The notes: a model not told the origin generated them from the letters alone. A stretch of DNA of 43,287 nt from an uncultured Oscillospiraceae bacterium (GCA_934456315.1 CAKSHG010000001.1:1-43287); one strand, 5' to 3'; counted from the first letter of the stretch, positions 16,508-24,056 are shown. Numbers and translations are program-made.

Positions 16508-17789
16508 TTCTATGGGAGCAGAAAGTAAAAACGATTCAGCTTGGCAGCTTTTATTTGACAAATATAGTATACTTGATTGGGTCGAAAAGCAAGGGTTCTA
16601 TAAAATTTCTGCTTCTCAGATTAAAGAATTTCGTGAGCCGCGTTTAATGGCAAAATTCGATCATACTATTAATTTGCCCAAACTTTTCAAACAGAATAAT
16701 CTTGCGATTCTTCCGGTAACTCGTGGAGATTATGTCATTTCAAAATTCAATGCTTATCATAAGTTTGAAACCCTTAGTGACGAAATTGTTAGGGTAAATA
16801 TTCCTTCTTATATTCAAAGCTTAAGTGTTGATTCTATAACAAGCGAAGCAGTAGCATTAAATTGTGCATTCATTTCTGGCATAATGGCAGATTTTTTAGA
16901 AGATGATATGCTAGTACCCACTGTAAGTGGACGAATGGGTTCCGGCATATTTGATTTTGTAATTGCGAACATACATAGTCAAGATAACATAAAACTTCAT
17001 GTTGATAACTCTCAGATTGAAATTGATGCTGGATATGAAGGCTGTAAAAGTTTGGCGATTATAGAGGCTAAGCGCGACTTATCTGATGATTTCCTTGTTA
17101 GGCAGCTCTATTACCCTTTTAGGACTTGGAAGGAAAGAATAACCAAACCTGTAAAACCCATATTCTTGGTTTATTCGAATGGAATTTTCAATCTATATGA
17201 ATATGAGTTTTCAAATTACTTGGAATACAGTTCACTTAGACTTGTGAAGCAGAAAAATTACACAATCGAAGAAGATATGAACATAACTACGGAAGATATT
17301 GAAAATCTGCTTAAAAGTGTTAAAACTGTTTCTGAGCCAGAAATTCCTTTCCCACAAGCCAATAGTTTTGCAAGGATAATAAATCTTTGCGAATTACTGC
17401 GAGAGCATCCCATGACAAGGGATGAAATCACAATTAACTATGATTTTGATGAAAGACAGACGAACTATTATACTGATGCAACAAGATATCTTGGCTTAGT
17501 AGAAAAGCAAAGGGATGATGGTATTCGTTTCTCTCTTACACCGTTAGGAAAAAGCATTTTGCGGCTTGGATATAAGCAAAGGCAGTTAGCATTTTGTGAG
17601 TGTATCTTATCGCACAAAGTATTTGCCGATGCTCTCCATAAGTGGTTTAGTCAGGGACATATAAACCGGTCAGAAATTGTCGATATAATGAAAAGAAACA
17701 CTTTATACCATGTTGACAGCGATAGCACATATTTTCGAAGGGCTTCTACTATTTCTCGTTGGCTGGATTGGATTGTAAGTTTAATATAG
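16491..17789 (+). CDS. Putative type II restriction endonuclease, PD-(D/E)XK
   Basis: A 432-residue protein. A PD-(D/E)XK-type active site is visible as Asp179 (IEIDAG), followed by Glu192-Ala-Lys194 in AIIEAKRD, with a downstream Gln205 typical of the fold. Residues about 290-430 look like winged-helix repeats (TRDEITINYDF..., RYLGLVEKQ), which may recognise DNA. Overlap with the methyltransferase supports a restriction partner role. I do not recognise the exact restriction enzyme family, so specificity is unknown. GAGGTGAT lies 11 nt upstream of the ATG; a second ATG at 16512 is possible. Confidence 0.7.
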   Translation: MSNTDNSMGAESKNDSAWQLLFDKYSILDWVEKQGFYKISASQIKEFREPRLMAKFDHTINLPKLFKQNNLAILPVTRGDYVISKFNAYHKFETLSDEIVRVNIPSYIQSLSVDSITSEAVALNCAFISGIMADFLEDDMLVPTVSGRMGSGIFDFVIANIHSQDNIKLHVDNSQIEIDAGYEGCKSLAIIEAKRDLSDDFLVRQLYYPFRTWKERITKPVKPIFLVYSNGIFNLYEYEFSNYLEYSSLRLVKQKNYTIEEDMNITTEDIENLLKSVKTVSEPEIPFPQANSFARIINLCELLREHPMTRDEITINYDFDERQTNYYTDATRYLGLVEKQRDDGIRFSLTPLGKSILRLGYKQRQLAFCECILSHKVFADALHKWFSQGHINRSEIVDIMKRNTLYHVDSDSTYFRRASTISRWLDWIVSLI

Positions 17790-17893
17790 TCAATTCTATG
17801 TGCGTAGGTAAAAGAAGATTGCAGATAATGAAATAAATCTCTTCTTTTTCAGAAAGTTGAGTTAATTTATTATTTCAAACGAGAATCAAACAT

Positions 17894-17937
17894 AAAACAG
17901 CGCCGCCTCAGGTAATCCTAAAGCGGCGCTGTTTTTA
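17894..17937 (+). terminator. Terminator of the restriction-modification operon
   Basis: A perfect 13-bp stem (AAAACAGCGCCGC / GCGGCGCTGTTTT) with a 16-nt loop and five T. The A-rich left arm lets it also serve the convergent lipoprotein gene. Confidence 0.85.
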
Positions 17938-18036
17938 CCATCAAGCAACCTTTCTTGGTTTTAAGTTAATGTATATAATATTATTACACTCGTTTATTAG
18001 AAAAACAAAGTTACAGCCTTTTCAAAGCAACTTAAA

Positions 18037-19029
18037 TCAGTTCTTTATAAGAGAAATACTGCCGACAACGCTTCCTTCTTTAACAAAAACCAAAGTGTAA
18101 TCGGAATTTTTCAGAACAAGATAGTCTCTATTGTTGCCCATATAAAAATCTTCCGCTTTGAAGTCGGCAGGAATAATATCCTGATTTTCCAAGTTTGAAA
18201 GTGTCACCAGCCAGTCTGCTCCTATCTTGTATGAAGTAGGCTCTTCGTTTGGAAGAGACACATTGAATGAGAGCATTACAGGGGTGGAACACTCTTGGTC
18301 TTCGGTACTAACGTTATAAGAAACTGTTTTTGCGCTTATCGCCTTTACAAGAATTTTGTCATTTGTACTTACAAGAGCAGTTGCATCTGTTACAATCTGA
18401 TTTCCTTTATCAACAAGCTCTAAATTAATAGTGGGGTCAATCGAATATGTGTAAGTTCCGAGAGTGTATGTTGCGGGACTGTTTGCAGTAGTGTGCATAA
18501 TGCCGTAATAGTCGAACCTTCCGTTTTTGTCCAGTTCGTAAGACATATCGCCGTCTACTGTAACAAGGCTGAAGTTTGCCAGATTGCATATATCCGCATA
18601 AGTGGTTGTAGCGGTGAGCGGCAGAACCTCGGTCGCAACGACATGAGGGTCATCTGTCTCGAAGTTTTCGGTGTAGATAAGCTCTACCTCGAACTTGACA
18701 TCATCTGTTACATTGGGCTTCAGAGATGTGTTGTACGCTTTATCAGCAGGTAGGTCGAAAGTGGTGTTTTCAGTTTCAGAAAGGATTCTTGGTTTACTTT
18801 CTCCTGCATCCGCATTGCTTGTTGAATCGAGTTTCGCAGAACTGTCGGCACTGTTGGATGTATCGCTGATGTCAGATGCTTCGTTGTCAGTATTGTTAGC
18901 CTGACTGTTTATCTGAGAGGAAGTTGAAGAAACGCTCTCGCTGCTCTGCGAGCCGTTTGAGCACCCGGTAACGCCTGCAAGCATTACGCAAAGGCAAGCT
19001 AAACCAATTATCTTATTTTTGTTCTTCAT
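18037..19029 (-). CDS. Lipoprotein of unknown function
   Basis: A 330-residue exported lipoprotein. The signal peptide ends in a lipobox (AGVTGC, Cys23). A Ser/Asn/Asp-rich linker (24-78) leads to a beta-rich domain of about 250 residues with no motif I recognise (FDLPADKAYNTSLKPNVTDD and similar). AAGGAG precedes the ATG, and a promoter lies about 70 nt upstream. It sits among cargo genes of the mobile element; surface exclusion or adhesion would be guesses. Confidence 0.75.
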   Translation of the reverse strand: MKNKNKIIGLACLCVMLAGVTGCSNGSQSSESVSSTSSQINSQANNTDNEASDISDTSNSADSSAKLDSTSNADAGESKPRILSETENTTFDLPADKAYNTSLKPNVTDDVKFEVELIYTENFETDDPHVVATEVLPLTATTTYADICNLANFSLVTVDGDMSYELDKNGRFDYYGIMHTTANSPATYTLGTYTYSIDPTINLELVDKGNQIVTDATALVSTNDKILVKAISAKTVSYNVSTEDQECSTPVMLSFNVSLPNEEPTSYKIGADWLVTLSNLENQDIIPADFKAEDFYMGNNRDYLVLKNSDYTLVFVKEGSVVGSISLIKN

Positions 19030-19095
19030 GTTTGATTCTCCTTATATATTGATATGGGATGGCGTTTTTTAATATCTGTTGCCAATTTATTTAGT

Positions 19096-19124
19096 ATTAT
19101 AACATATAATGCACTAATAGTCAA
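19096..19124 (-). promoter_or_regulatory. Promoter of the lipoprotein gene
   Basis: Minus-strand TTGACT, 17 bp, TATAAT. Confidence 0.75.
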
Positions 19125-19216
19125 GTGATATTATAAAGATATTATAAAAAATAAACTGCCAATAAAAGTTCACTGAATATTATTGCATATACAGCATAAA
19201 ATTTTCAATAATAACA

Positions 19217-19245
19217 TTGACTATTCCTGAAAAGAAGAGTATAAT
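19217..19245 (+). promoter_or_regulatory. Promoter of the AAA_14 ATPase gene
   Basis: TTGACT, 17 bp, TATAAT. Confidence 0.75.
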
Positions 19246-19307
19246 ATAATCAGCAAAATGAAAATTCTCTCATCAATATGCAAAAAAATTCAATAGGAGC
19301 ACACACC

Positions 19308-20561
19308 ATGGAAATAAAACGCGATCATTACCTGAACAAGCTGATAATGAAAAAGCATAACGGCTTGATAAAGGTCATCACAGGAATCCGTCGATGCGGG
19401 AAGTCTTATCTTTTGTTTTCTCTTTTCAGAAATCACCTTCTGGAAAGCGGAGTTGACGAGAACCACATAATCGAGCTTGCCTTTGACAGCTTTGAAAACA
19501 AGAAATACCGCGACCCGGAGGTGCTTTACCCATTCATAAAGGAGCAGCTCACTGACGATAAAATATACTATGTCATGCTTGACGAAGTGCAGCTTCTTGG
19601 CGAGTTTGAATCCGTACTGAACGGGTTTATGAGGATAAAGAACGTGGACGTTTACGTTACCGGAAGCAACGCACGCTTTCTCTCAAAAGACATAATCACG
19701 GAGTTCCGTGGGCGGGGCGATGAACTGCATATTCAGCCGCTTTCCTTTGCGGAATTCATGTCTGTGTATGACGGAAACAAGTACGATGGCTGGAACGAGT
19801 ATGTCCTGTATGGAGGACTTCCTCCTGTTGTTCTGCTTCCTACTCCGGAACAGAAGATAGAGTTGCTGAAAATGCTGTTTCAGGAAACCTATATCAATGA
19901 TATTGTCGGCAAGCACAGCATCAAGAACAAGGAAGAATTCGAGGAGCTTATAGACATTCTCGCATCCGGAATAGGTTCGCTGACAAACCCGAAAAAGCTT
20001 ACCGATACTTTCAAGAGCAGGAAGAACAAAACCATCAGTTCCAACACTATCAAAAGCTACCTTGATTATCTTTGCGACGCTTTCATTGTAAGCAGAGCAG
20101 CCAGATATGACATCAAGGGGCGCAAGTATATAGACACTCCGCAGAAGTATTATTTCAGCGATGTTGGGCTGCGGAATGCACGCATAAATTTTCGTCAAAT
20201 CGAAGAAAATCACACGATGGAAAACATCATATACAACGAGCTTCTTGCAAGAGATCTCAATGTTGATGTGGGAATAGTAACGGTAAGCCAGAAAGACAAA
20301 AATGACAAGCTGGTGCGCAAGCAGCTTGAAGTTGATTTCGTGTGCAATAAAGGCTCAAAGCGGTATTATGTTCAGTCTGCATTTTCGATTCCGGACAGAG
20401 AAAAAATGCAGCAGGAATCCAACTCCCTGCTGCGCATAGACGATTCTTTCAAGAAGATAATTGTGGTAAAGGACGCTCCTGCACCCACTTATACAGACGA
20501 TGGTATTCTGGTTATCGGAGTGTACGATTTCCTGCTTAATCAGGACAGCCTTGATATGTGA
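19308..20561 (+). CDS. AAA_14/DUF4143 family ATPase
   Basis: A 417-residue P-loop protein. The N-terminal AAA_14 domain has Walker A GIRRCGKS (26-33), Walker B MLDEVQ (90-95) and the sensor-like VTGSNARFLS. The C-terminal part (about 190-400) matches the DUF4143 pattern (YLDYLCDAFIVSRAARYDIKG..., KYYFSDVGLRNA) and ends with a nuclease-like fold segment (LEVDFVCNKG) as in many members. The function of this widespread family is unsettled. The ATG at 19308 has GGAG 8 nt upstream; an ATG 30 bases earlier lacks a ribosome site. It is a single-gene unit within the element. Confidence 0.85.
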   Translation: MEIKRDHYLNKLIMKKHNGLIKVITGIRRCGKSYLLFSLFRNHLLESGVDENHIIELAFDSFENKKYRDPEVLYPFIKEQLTDDKIYYVMLDEVQLLGEFESVLNGFMRIKNVDVYVTGSNARFLSKDIITEFRGRGDELHIQPLSFAEFMSVYDGNKYDGWNEYVLYGGLPPVVLLPTPEQKIELLKMLFQETYINDIVGKHSIKNKEEFEELIDILASGIGSLTNPKKLTDTFKSRKNKTISSNTIKSYLDYLCDAFIVSRAARYDIKGRKYIDTPQKYYFSDVGLRNARINFRQIEENHTMENIIYNELLARDLNVDVGIVTVSQKDKNDKLVRKQLEVDFVCNKGSKRYYVQSAFSIPDREKMQQESNSLLRIDDSFKKIIVVKDAPAPTYTDDGILVIGVYDFLLNQDSLDM

Positions 20562-20589
20562 ATTGTCAGTAAATTATGTAAGCTAGTAC

Positions 20590-20622
20590 GCCCTCTGCTA
20601 TTCGATACAGAGGGCTGATTTT
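20590..20622 (+). terminator. Terminator of the AAA_14 ATPase gene
   Basis: A perfect 8-bp stem (GCCCTCTG / CAGAGGGC), 10-nt loop, then TGATTTTA. Confidence 0.7.
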
Positions 20623-20788
20623 ATGCGGTGAAATGAACTGTGATTGTAAAATTGCAGTAATTATCATGGAATGGTACGACGGAAATCAAGGAAAAGTGCA
20701 CCGAAAATCAAGACAAGGATAACGTAGAAATCACATAGATATTTTGTGTAGATGAATACAATAAAACCGCATGACTGAGCCAAAGCTA

Positions 20789-20815
20789 TTAAATTTCTCC
20801 ACTGGAGAAATTTAA
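20789..20815. repeat. Perfect 27-bp palindrome
   Basis: Arms TTAAATTTCTCCA and TGGAGAAATTTAA around a single central C. It is not followed by a T-run, so operator, recombination site or remnant are all open. Confidence 0.6.
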
Positions 20816-20948
20816 ACGATGGCACTAAAAGATACTTAAAAATCAAGAAATGGTGTACCGAAAATCAAAAGGATGGTATGAAGAAAAACAACGAAAAAAC
20901 TCCTAAAAACACTTTTGAAGATTCTTTATTTTACGCTGAATAATATTC

Positions 20949-20977
20949 TTGCAATTAATTCTTCTGTGTGTTATAAT
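20949..20977 (+). promoter_or_regulatory. Promoter of the 96-residue protein, copy 1
   Basis: TTGCAA, 17 bp, TATAAT; conserved in copy 2. Confidence 0.7.
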
Positions 20978-21022
20978 ACGTGATAGATAACTCAAAAACA
21001 ACTACATCGGGAGGGTTAAATT

Positions 21023-21313
21023 ATGAGTAATAATGAGCGTGAAGAAAATGAGATAGATGAAACCACAGGGCGTCCAATCGACAAAAGCTATCTTGAATGC
21101 GGGCTTCCGGATTGGCTTGTTAAGTTCATCGAAAAATTGAACGTATCTTGGGAAAAGGTGGACAACGGAGAAGAATGCTGGAGCTGGGAACGCGACTGGT
21201 GCGAGCTTCAGAGCGAAATAAACGTTGCAGAAGTAGAACAGCTTATTTCTTCCGAACAGGCGTGGTATCTGAGGGAAAAGTATCTGAGATTAAGAATAAA
21301 TGATGATATCTGA
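21023..21313 (+). CDS. Small acidic Trp-rich protein, copy 1
   Basis: A 96-residue soluble protein that I do not recognise. An acidic N-terminus (EREENEIDE) is followed by GRPIDKSYLECGLPDWLVK, a Cys/Trp-dense stretch (EECWSWERDWCELQSE) and a helical C-terminus (SSEQAWYLREKYLRLRI). GGGAGG precedes the ATG. A paralogue about 85% identical by eye (23637-23927) lies outside the element, with the same promoter, and most differences are conservative, so both copies have probably been under selection. Function unknown; a regulator or a small immunity-type protein are possible. Confidence 0.75.
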   Translation: MSNNEREENEIDETTGRPIDKSYLECGLPDWLVKFIEKLNVSWEKVDNGEECWSWERDWCELQSEINVAEVEQLISSEQAWYLREKYLRLRINDDI

Positions 21314-21391
21314 CAATTTCCTGCGCTCCATTTAAGGTGGAACAAGTTTTTATAAGAAATTTTCTATCTGAGTATGGCGCTTGGAATTTGC

Positions 21392-22099
21392 TCAATTATC
21401 TTTCTCGTTATGCGGTGTGTTTTTCTGCTTCGGCGCCTTTACTTCGTACAGCTCTCCGGGCATTATAGTAGCTGTGCCACCGAAGCTGAATGTAACAGAA
21501 AGCGGGGTCACGCCAACATTTCGTATGAAGCCAAGCACTGGTTCATGGTGAGCGACAGCGCTGTATAGCGTTTGGTAAAACTCAACGCCATTTCTTGTCA
21601 AAAACCATCTGACACCCGTGTTCATCATTATTACAGAATCATCAAATGTGCCTACATGAACAGCGGCATAATCATCTTTAACTGTTCCGTCTGCATCTCT
21701 GTAAAGAGCTCCTGCGAAAAAGTTTTCTCTGCCTGTTGCAAGCTGTAAATATAACATACCGGGTTTAATAAGTTCGCCGTTTTTCAGGAATTCGCTATGG
21801 GCAAACTGGGCTTTCTCTGCAAGGTCATAGCTGCCACCAAGAAACTTTTCGCAGAACTCCTTTACTAAATCTACATATATGGTAGTGTCCATGTCGTTCT
21901 TGCGGACAATATAAAGGCTGTGCTTTGTATTAACTGCAAGCATATTGCCCCTGTCCTCTGCTGAAATTATAGACGAGGTGTGAATATAGGTTCCATCAGG
22001 GCAGGTCGGTTTTGTGTGACCGTAGACATTGCCTTTCAGATAGTAAATGACGTTTTCTCTCCCTTGTTCGGTTTTGATTGTCCAGTTCTTAAGCTGCAT
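21392..22099 (-). CDS. Hypothetical protein
   Basis: A 235-residue soluble protein without recognised family. It has no signal peptide or membrane segment. Features include a basic N-terminal strand region (KNWTIKTEQGRENVIYYLKGNVYGH) with the phrase GTYIHTSSI, and a C-terminal beta-rich part (VTPLSVTFSFGGTATIMPGELYEV). AGGAAGGA lies 7 nt before the ATG at 22099. It is transcribed divergently from the P-loop ATPase at 22208, sharing a 110-bp control region, which suggests the two may be regulated together. Confidence 0.65.
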   Translation of the reverse strand: MQLKNWTIKTEQGRENVIYYLKGNVYGHTKPTCPDGTYIHTSSIISAEDRGNMLAVNTKHSLYIVRKNDMDTTIYVDLVKEFCEKFLGGSYDLAEKAQFAHSEFLKNGELIKPGMLYLQLATGRENFFAGALYRDADGTVKDDYAAVHVGTFDDSVIMMNTGVRWFLTRNGVEFYQTLYSAVAHHEPVLGFIRNVGVTPLSVTFSFGGTATIMPGELYEVKAPKQKNTPHNEKDN

Positions 22100-22136
22100 G
22101 ATGTTTTCCTTCCTCAATAAGACATCTGTTACTATT

Positions 22137-22164
22137 ATTATAAATCATTTTAATATAATGTCAA
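22137..22164 (-). promoter_or_regulatory. Promoter of the 235-residue hypothetical protein
   Basis: Minus-strand TTGACA, 16 bp, TATAAT. Confidence 0.65.
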
Positions 22165-22207
22165 GCCCTGATAAGCAAAAAGAAAATTGTAATAAGGAGA
22201 TGGTTCT

Positions 22208-23194
22208 ATGCAGGTTTTTAAGGGCGAAAAACTGAAACAGCTTACCGATAAATTAGACCTGCTTCCAAAACTGAAAACGGCAGATTATTCGGCAAATTTT
22301 CTGAACGGTAAAAAGAAAAAAGCGTTACAAATATACGGGCTTAGCAAAACCGGAAAAACCACGATTCTGCTTCATGCGATATCAGGGCATGACGCTTTGT
22401 ATATAAAGCCTGAGTGCGATGAATCCGAAACTGCCGCTGATTATGCGGGAATTATTTTGAACGCTGAACAACAGTTCATTGCGATAGATGATTTTGATAA
22501 AATAAACGGCAGAGAAGCGTTGTTCGATTTGCTTTATGATGAAGTGTGCGCTGGGAAGAGAATTGCTTTTGCAACTGGATTGCAGCCATTGTTCCTGTCG
22601 GAAAAAACTGAACTGCTCTGTTCAAACGCCCTTACATGGAACGAATGGGAAATAGTAGGCGGCGCAAGCGCGGAAGAATACATATCGCAGCTATCAGAAG
22701 CATTCCCAGATGCAGAATCAGTTCTGCTTGGAGACGGCTCAGATGAAACTGCCGCAGCGCTTGCGAAAATGTTCATTATGGCTCCCGCGCAGGAGTGGAA
22801 CGGCTCCGTCAGGAAAAGATATATCTGTATTCCAGTCTTGGCTCGCCGATTCTCCGAAAATTCAGACGACCTGTTGAGAACAAGACTTGCTTCAGTGCTG
22901 TGGTGGAGCCGTTACAGTGAAGATAATCTGTATTATCTCACATCAGAGGGAGATGAATTGTTTGCCATGACGCAGAAAAACGGGAGGTTTGTTTACCTTT
23001 TCGGCGTAGGCGAAAAGTCCGCGAAAGCTCTCAGCTTAGAAGCTATTGATGAGGAGTTTCCTGACGGTGAGATATTGGGTCGTATCGCAGTTACAAACGG
23101 CGGGAAATTTTATTCTTTCAGTAATGACACGGGAACAGTGAAATTTATTTCTGTCCAAATGGAAGAAAAAATCATAAATTACGGAATGCTGTGA
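22208..23194 (+). CDS. Diverged AAA_14-like P-loop ATPase
   Basis: A 328-residue protein with Walker A GLSKTGKT (44-51), a Walker B-like FIAIDDFD (Asp94-Asp95) and a sensor stretch ATGLQPLFLS that mirrors VTGSNARFLS of the ATPase at 19308. It lacks the clear DUF4143 C-terminus; its last 120 residues are beta-rich and unrecognised. AAGGAG precedes the ATG. It lies next to the right end of the element. A stretch of about 33 bases from its coding region (near 22782) recurs after the copy-2 small gene outside the element. Confidence 0.7.
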   Translation: MQVFKGEKLKQLTDKLDLLPKLKTADYSANFLNGKKKKALQIYGLSKTGKTTILLHAISGHDALYIKPECDESETAADYAGIILNAEQQFIAIDDFDKINGREALFDLLYDEVCAGKRIAFATGLQPLFLSEKTELLCSNALTWNEWEIVGGASAEEYISQLSEAFPDAESVLLGDGSDETAAALAKMFIMAPAQEWNGSVRKRYICIPVLARRFSENSDDLLRTRLASVLWWSRYSEDNLYYLTSEGDELFAMTQKNGRFVYLFGVGEKSAKALSLEAIDEEFPDGEILGRIAVTNGGKFYSFSNDTGTVKFISVQMEEKIINYGML

Positions 23195-23322
23195 TTTATC
23201 GAAAGCTCTGATGAGAAACCAATACGTTGAATTTTTGTGCTTATATATGCAAAAAAATTCAGTAGAAGCAAAATTCCTGAAAGAAAAGAATTACTGAGTT
23301 TTGTACAGTTCGTGATTATATC

Positions 23323-23338
23323 TAACAATTGTCTAACA
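23323..23338 (+). repeat. Right arm-type integrase repeats
   Basis: Two CTAAC boxes at 23323 and 23334, 11 bp apart, matching the spacing of the three boxes at the left end. Confidence 0.55.
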
Positions 23339-23373
23339 GGATGTGCAAAAACCGCATTACAAAGCCGTTTGAG

Positions 23374-23389
23374 GTTCTCCAAGAGATAA
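23374..23389 (+). other. attR core
   Basis: An exact second copy of GTTCTCCAAGAGATAA from the 3' end of rpsI. ACCGCATTAC occurs on both sides (23351 and 23406). Confidence 0.85.
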
Positions 23390-23459
23390 GGAGCAACCTT
23401 TCGATACCGCATTACCATGCGGGTCATCAGGGATATTTCAAGACTTCGTCTTTATTGGG

Positions 23460-23496
23460 ATCCTCTCCGAGTACCTTTCGGAGGGGATTTTCCTTT
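23460..23496 (+). terminator. Displaced native rpsI terminator
   Basis: An 11-bp stem with one wobble (ATCCTCTCCGA / TCGGAGGGGAT), 7-nt loop, T-rich tail, 71 bp after the attR core. Joining attL and attR would place it about 71 bp after the rpsI stop, and no other gene precedes it on the plus strand outside the element. Confidence 0.7.
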
Positions 23497-23562
23497 ATAT
23501 CAGGGAATTTGAGTGCAGCCGGTTTTCCGCATTTGCCTTTTCATTCATGCTGAACAATATTC

Positions 23563-23591
23563 TTGCAATTAATTCTCCCGTGTGTTATAAT
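23563..23591 (+). promoter_or_regulatory. Promoter of the 96-residue protein, copy 2
   Basis: TTGCAA, 17 bp, TATAAT, aligned with the copy-1 promoter. Confidence 0.7.
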
Positions 23592-23636
23592 ATGTGGTAG
23601 ATAACTCAACAACAGCTGCATCTGGAGGTTTTACAT

Positions 23637-23927
23637 ATGGATAATAAAGAACACGAAGAAAATGAGTTAGATGAAACTGGACGCCCCATCGACAAGAGCT
23701 ATCTTGAATGTGGACTGCCGGACTGGCTCGTTAAGTCCATCAATAAGCTGAATGCCGCCTGGGAAAAGGTGGACAACGATGAAGAATGCTGGAGCTGGGA
23801 CTGCGACTGGTGCGAGCTTCAGAGCGAAATAAACGTCGCGGAGGTAGAACGGCTTATTTCTTCAGAACAGGCGTGGTATCTGCGGGAAAAGTATCTGAGA
23901 TTAAGAATAAATGACGATGACATCTGA
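23637..23927 (+). CDS. Small acidic Trp-rich protein, copy 2
   Basis: A 96-residue paralogue of the protein at 21023. It keeps the DKSYLECGLPDWLVK block, the EECWSW and DWCELQSEINVAEVE blocks and an identical AWYLREKYLRLRI C-terminus. It differs by one lost Thr, one gained Asp and about a dozen substitutions, one of which adds a Cys (WDCDW). GGAGG precedes the ATG. It lies just outside the attR core, so it may be the chromosomal original or the remnant of an earlier integration. Function unknown. Confidence 0.75.
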   Translation: MDNKEHEENELDETGRPIDKSYLECGLPDWLVKSINKLNAAWEKVDNDEECWSWDCDWCELQSEINVAEVERLISSEQAWYLREKYLRLRINDDDI

Positions 23928-24027
23928 CGATATAGCTCCCGCGCAGGAGGGTAACGGCTCCGGCAGGGAGGTTTTCGTTTGTGCAAATCGAACAAAAATG
24001 GCAGGGAAAAATCTTGGCGTTTTGTGG

Positions 24028-24056
24028 TAGACATTTGAGCCGCACTGTGATATAAT
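24028..24056 (+). promoter_or_regulatory. Promoter of the four-Cys small protein
   Basis: TAGACA, 17 bp, TATAAT with an extended TG. Confidence 0.7.

Larger units (their letters stand above)
20562..21022. other. Non-coding stretch with palindrome and short repeats
   Basis: No convincing gene. It holds the ATPase terminator, a perfect 13-bp-arm palindrome (20789-20815), three degenerate copies of an ACCGAAAATCAA-like motif (about 20678, 20699 and 20858), and from 20935 on the start of the duplicated segment with the promoter of the 96-residue protein. Confidence 0.6.
20935..21315 (+). repeat. Duplicated segment, copy 1
   Basis: About 380 bp (promoter, ribosome site and full 96-codon gene) closely matching 23549-23930. 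Copy 1 lies inside the element, copy 2 just outside its right attachment core. Confidence 0.8.
8512..23389. mobile_element. Integrative mobilizable element inserted at the 3' end of rpsI
   Basis: A 14.9-kb insertion. Seen directly: a 16-bp direct repeat at both edges, CTAAC repeats with 11-bp period inside both edges, a tyrosine recombinase gene near the left edge, a MobV-type relaxase, a TOPRIM protein, a RepA-like ATPase, and a divergent XRE/small HTH control region. No VirB4, VirD4-type coupling protein or other mating-pore gene is present, so it is classed as mobilizable rather than self-transmissible. Cargo genes are strongly AT-rich at 8702-9592 and 14600-17800 compared with the GC-richer host, which shows mixed ancestry. 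The rpsI 3' end is known as an integration target of some Firmicute integrative elements. Confidence 0.85.
23195..23636. other. Right junction region of the element
   Basis: No gene seen. In order it holds a leader-like remnant (about 23243-23270) resembling the start region of the AAA_14 gene at 19276, two CTAAC arm repeats, the attR core, the displaced rpsI terminator, and the promoter of the copy-2 small gene. Confidence 0.65.
23549..23930 (+). repeat. Duplicated segment, copy 2
   Basis: Counterpart of 20935-21315, including the promoter and coding sequence of the small acidic protein. Past its end there is no similarity to what follows copy 1. Confidence 0.8.

Noticed and set aside
20664..20846. 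60-codon hydrophobic open frame on the minus strand
   Set aside because: It sits over the palindrome and short repeats, has no good ribosome site, and its hydrophobicity follows from AT-rich sequence.
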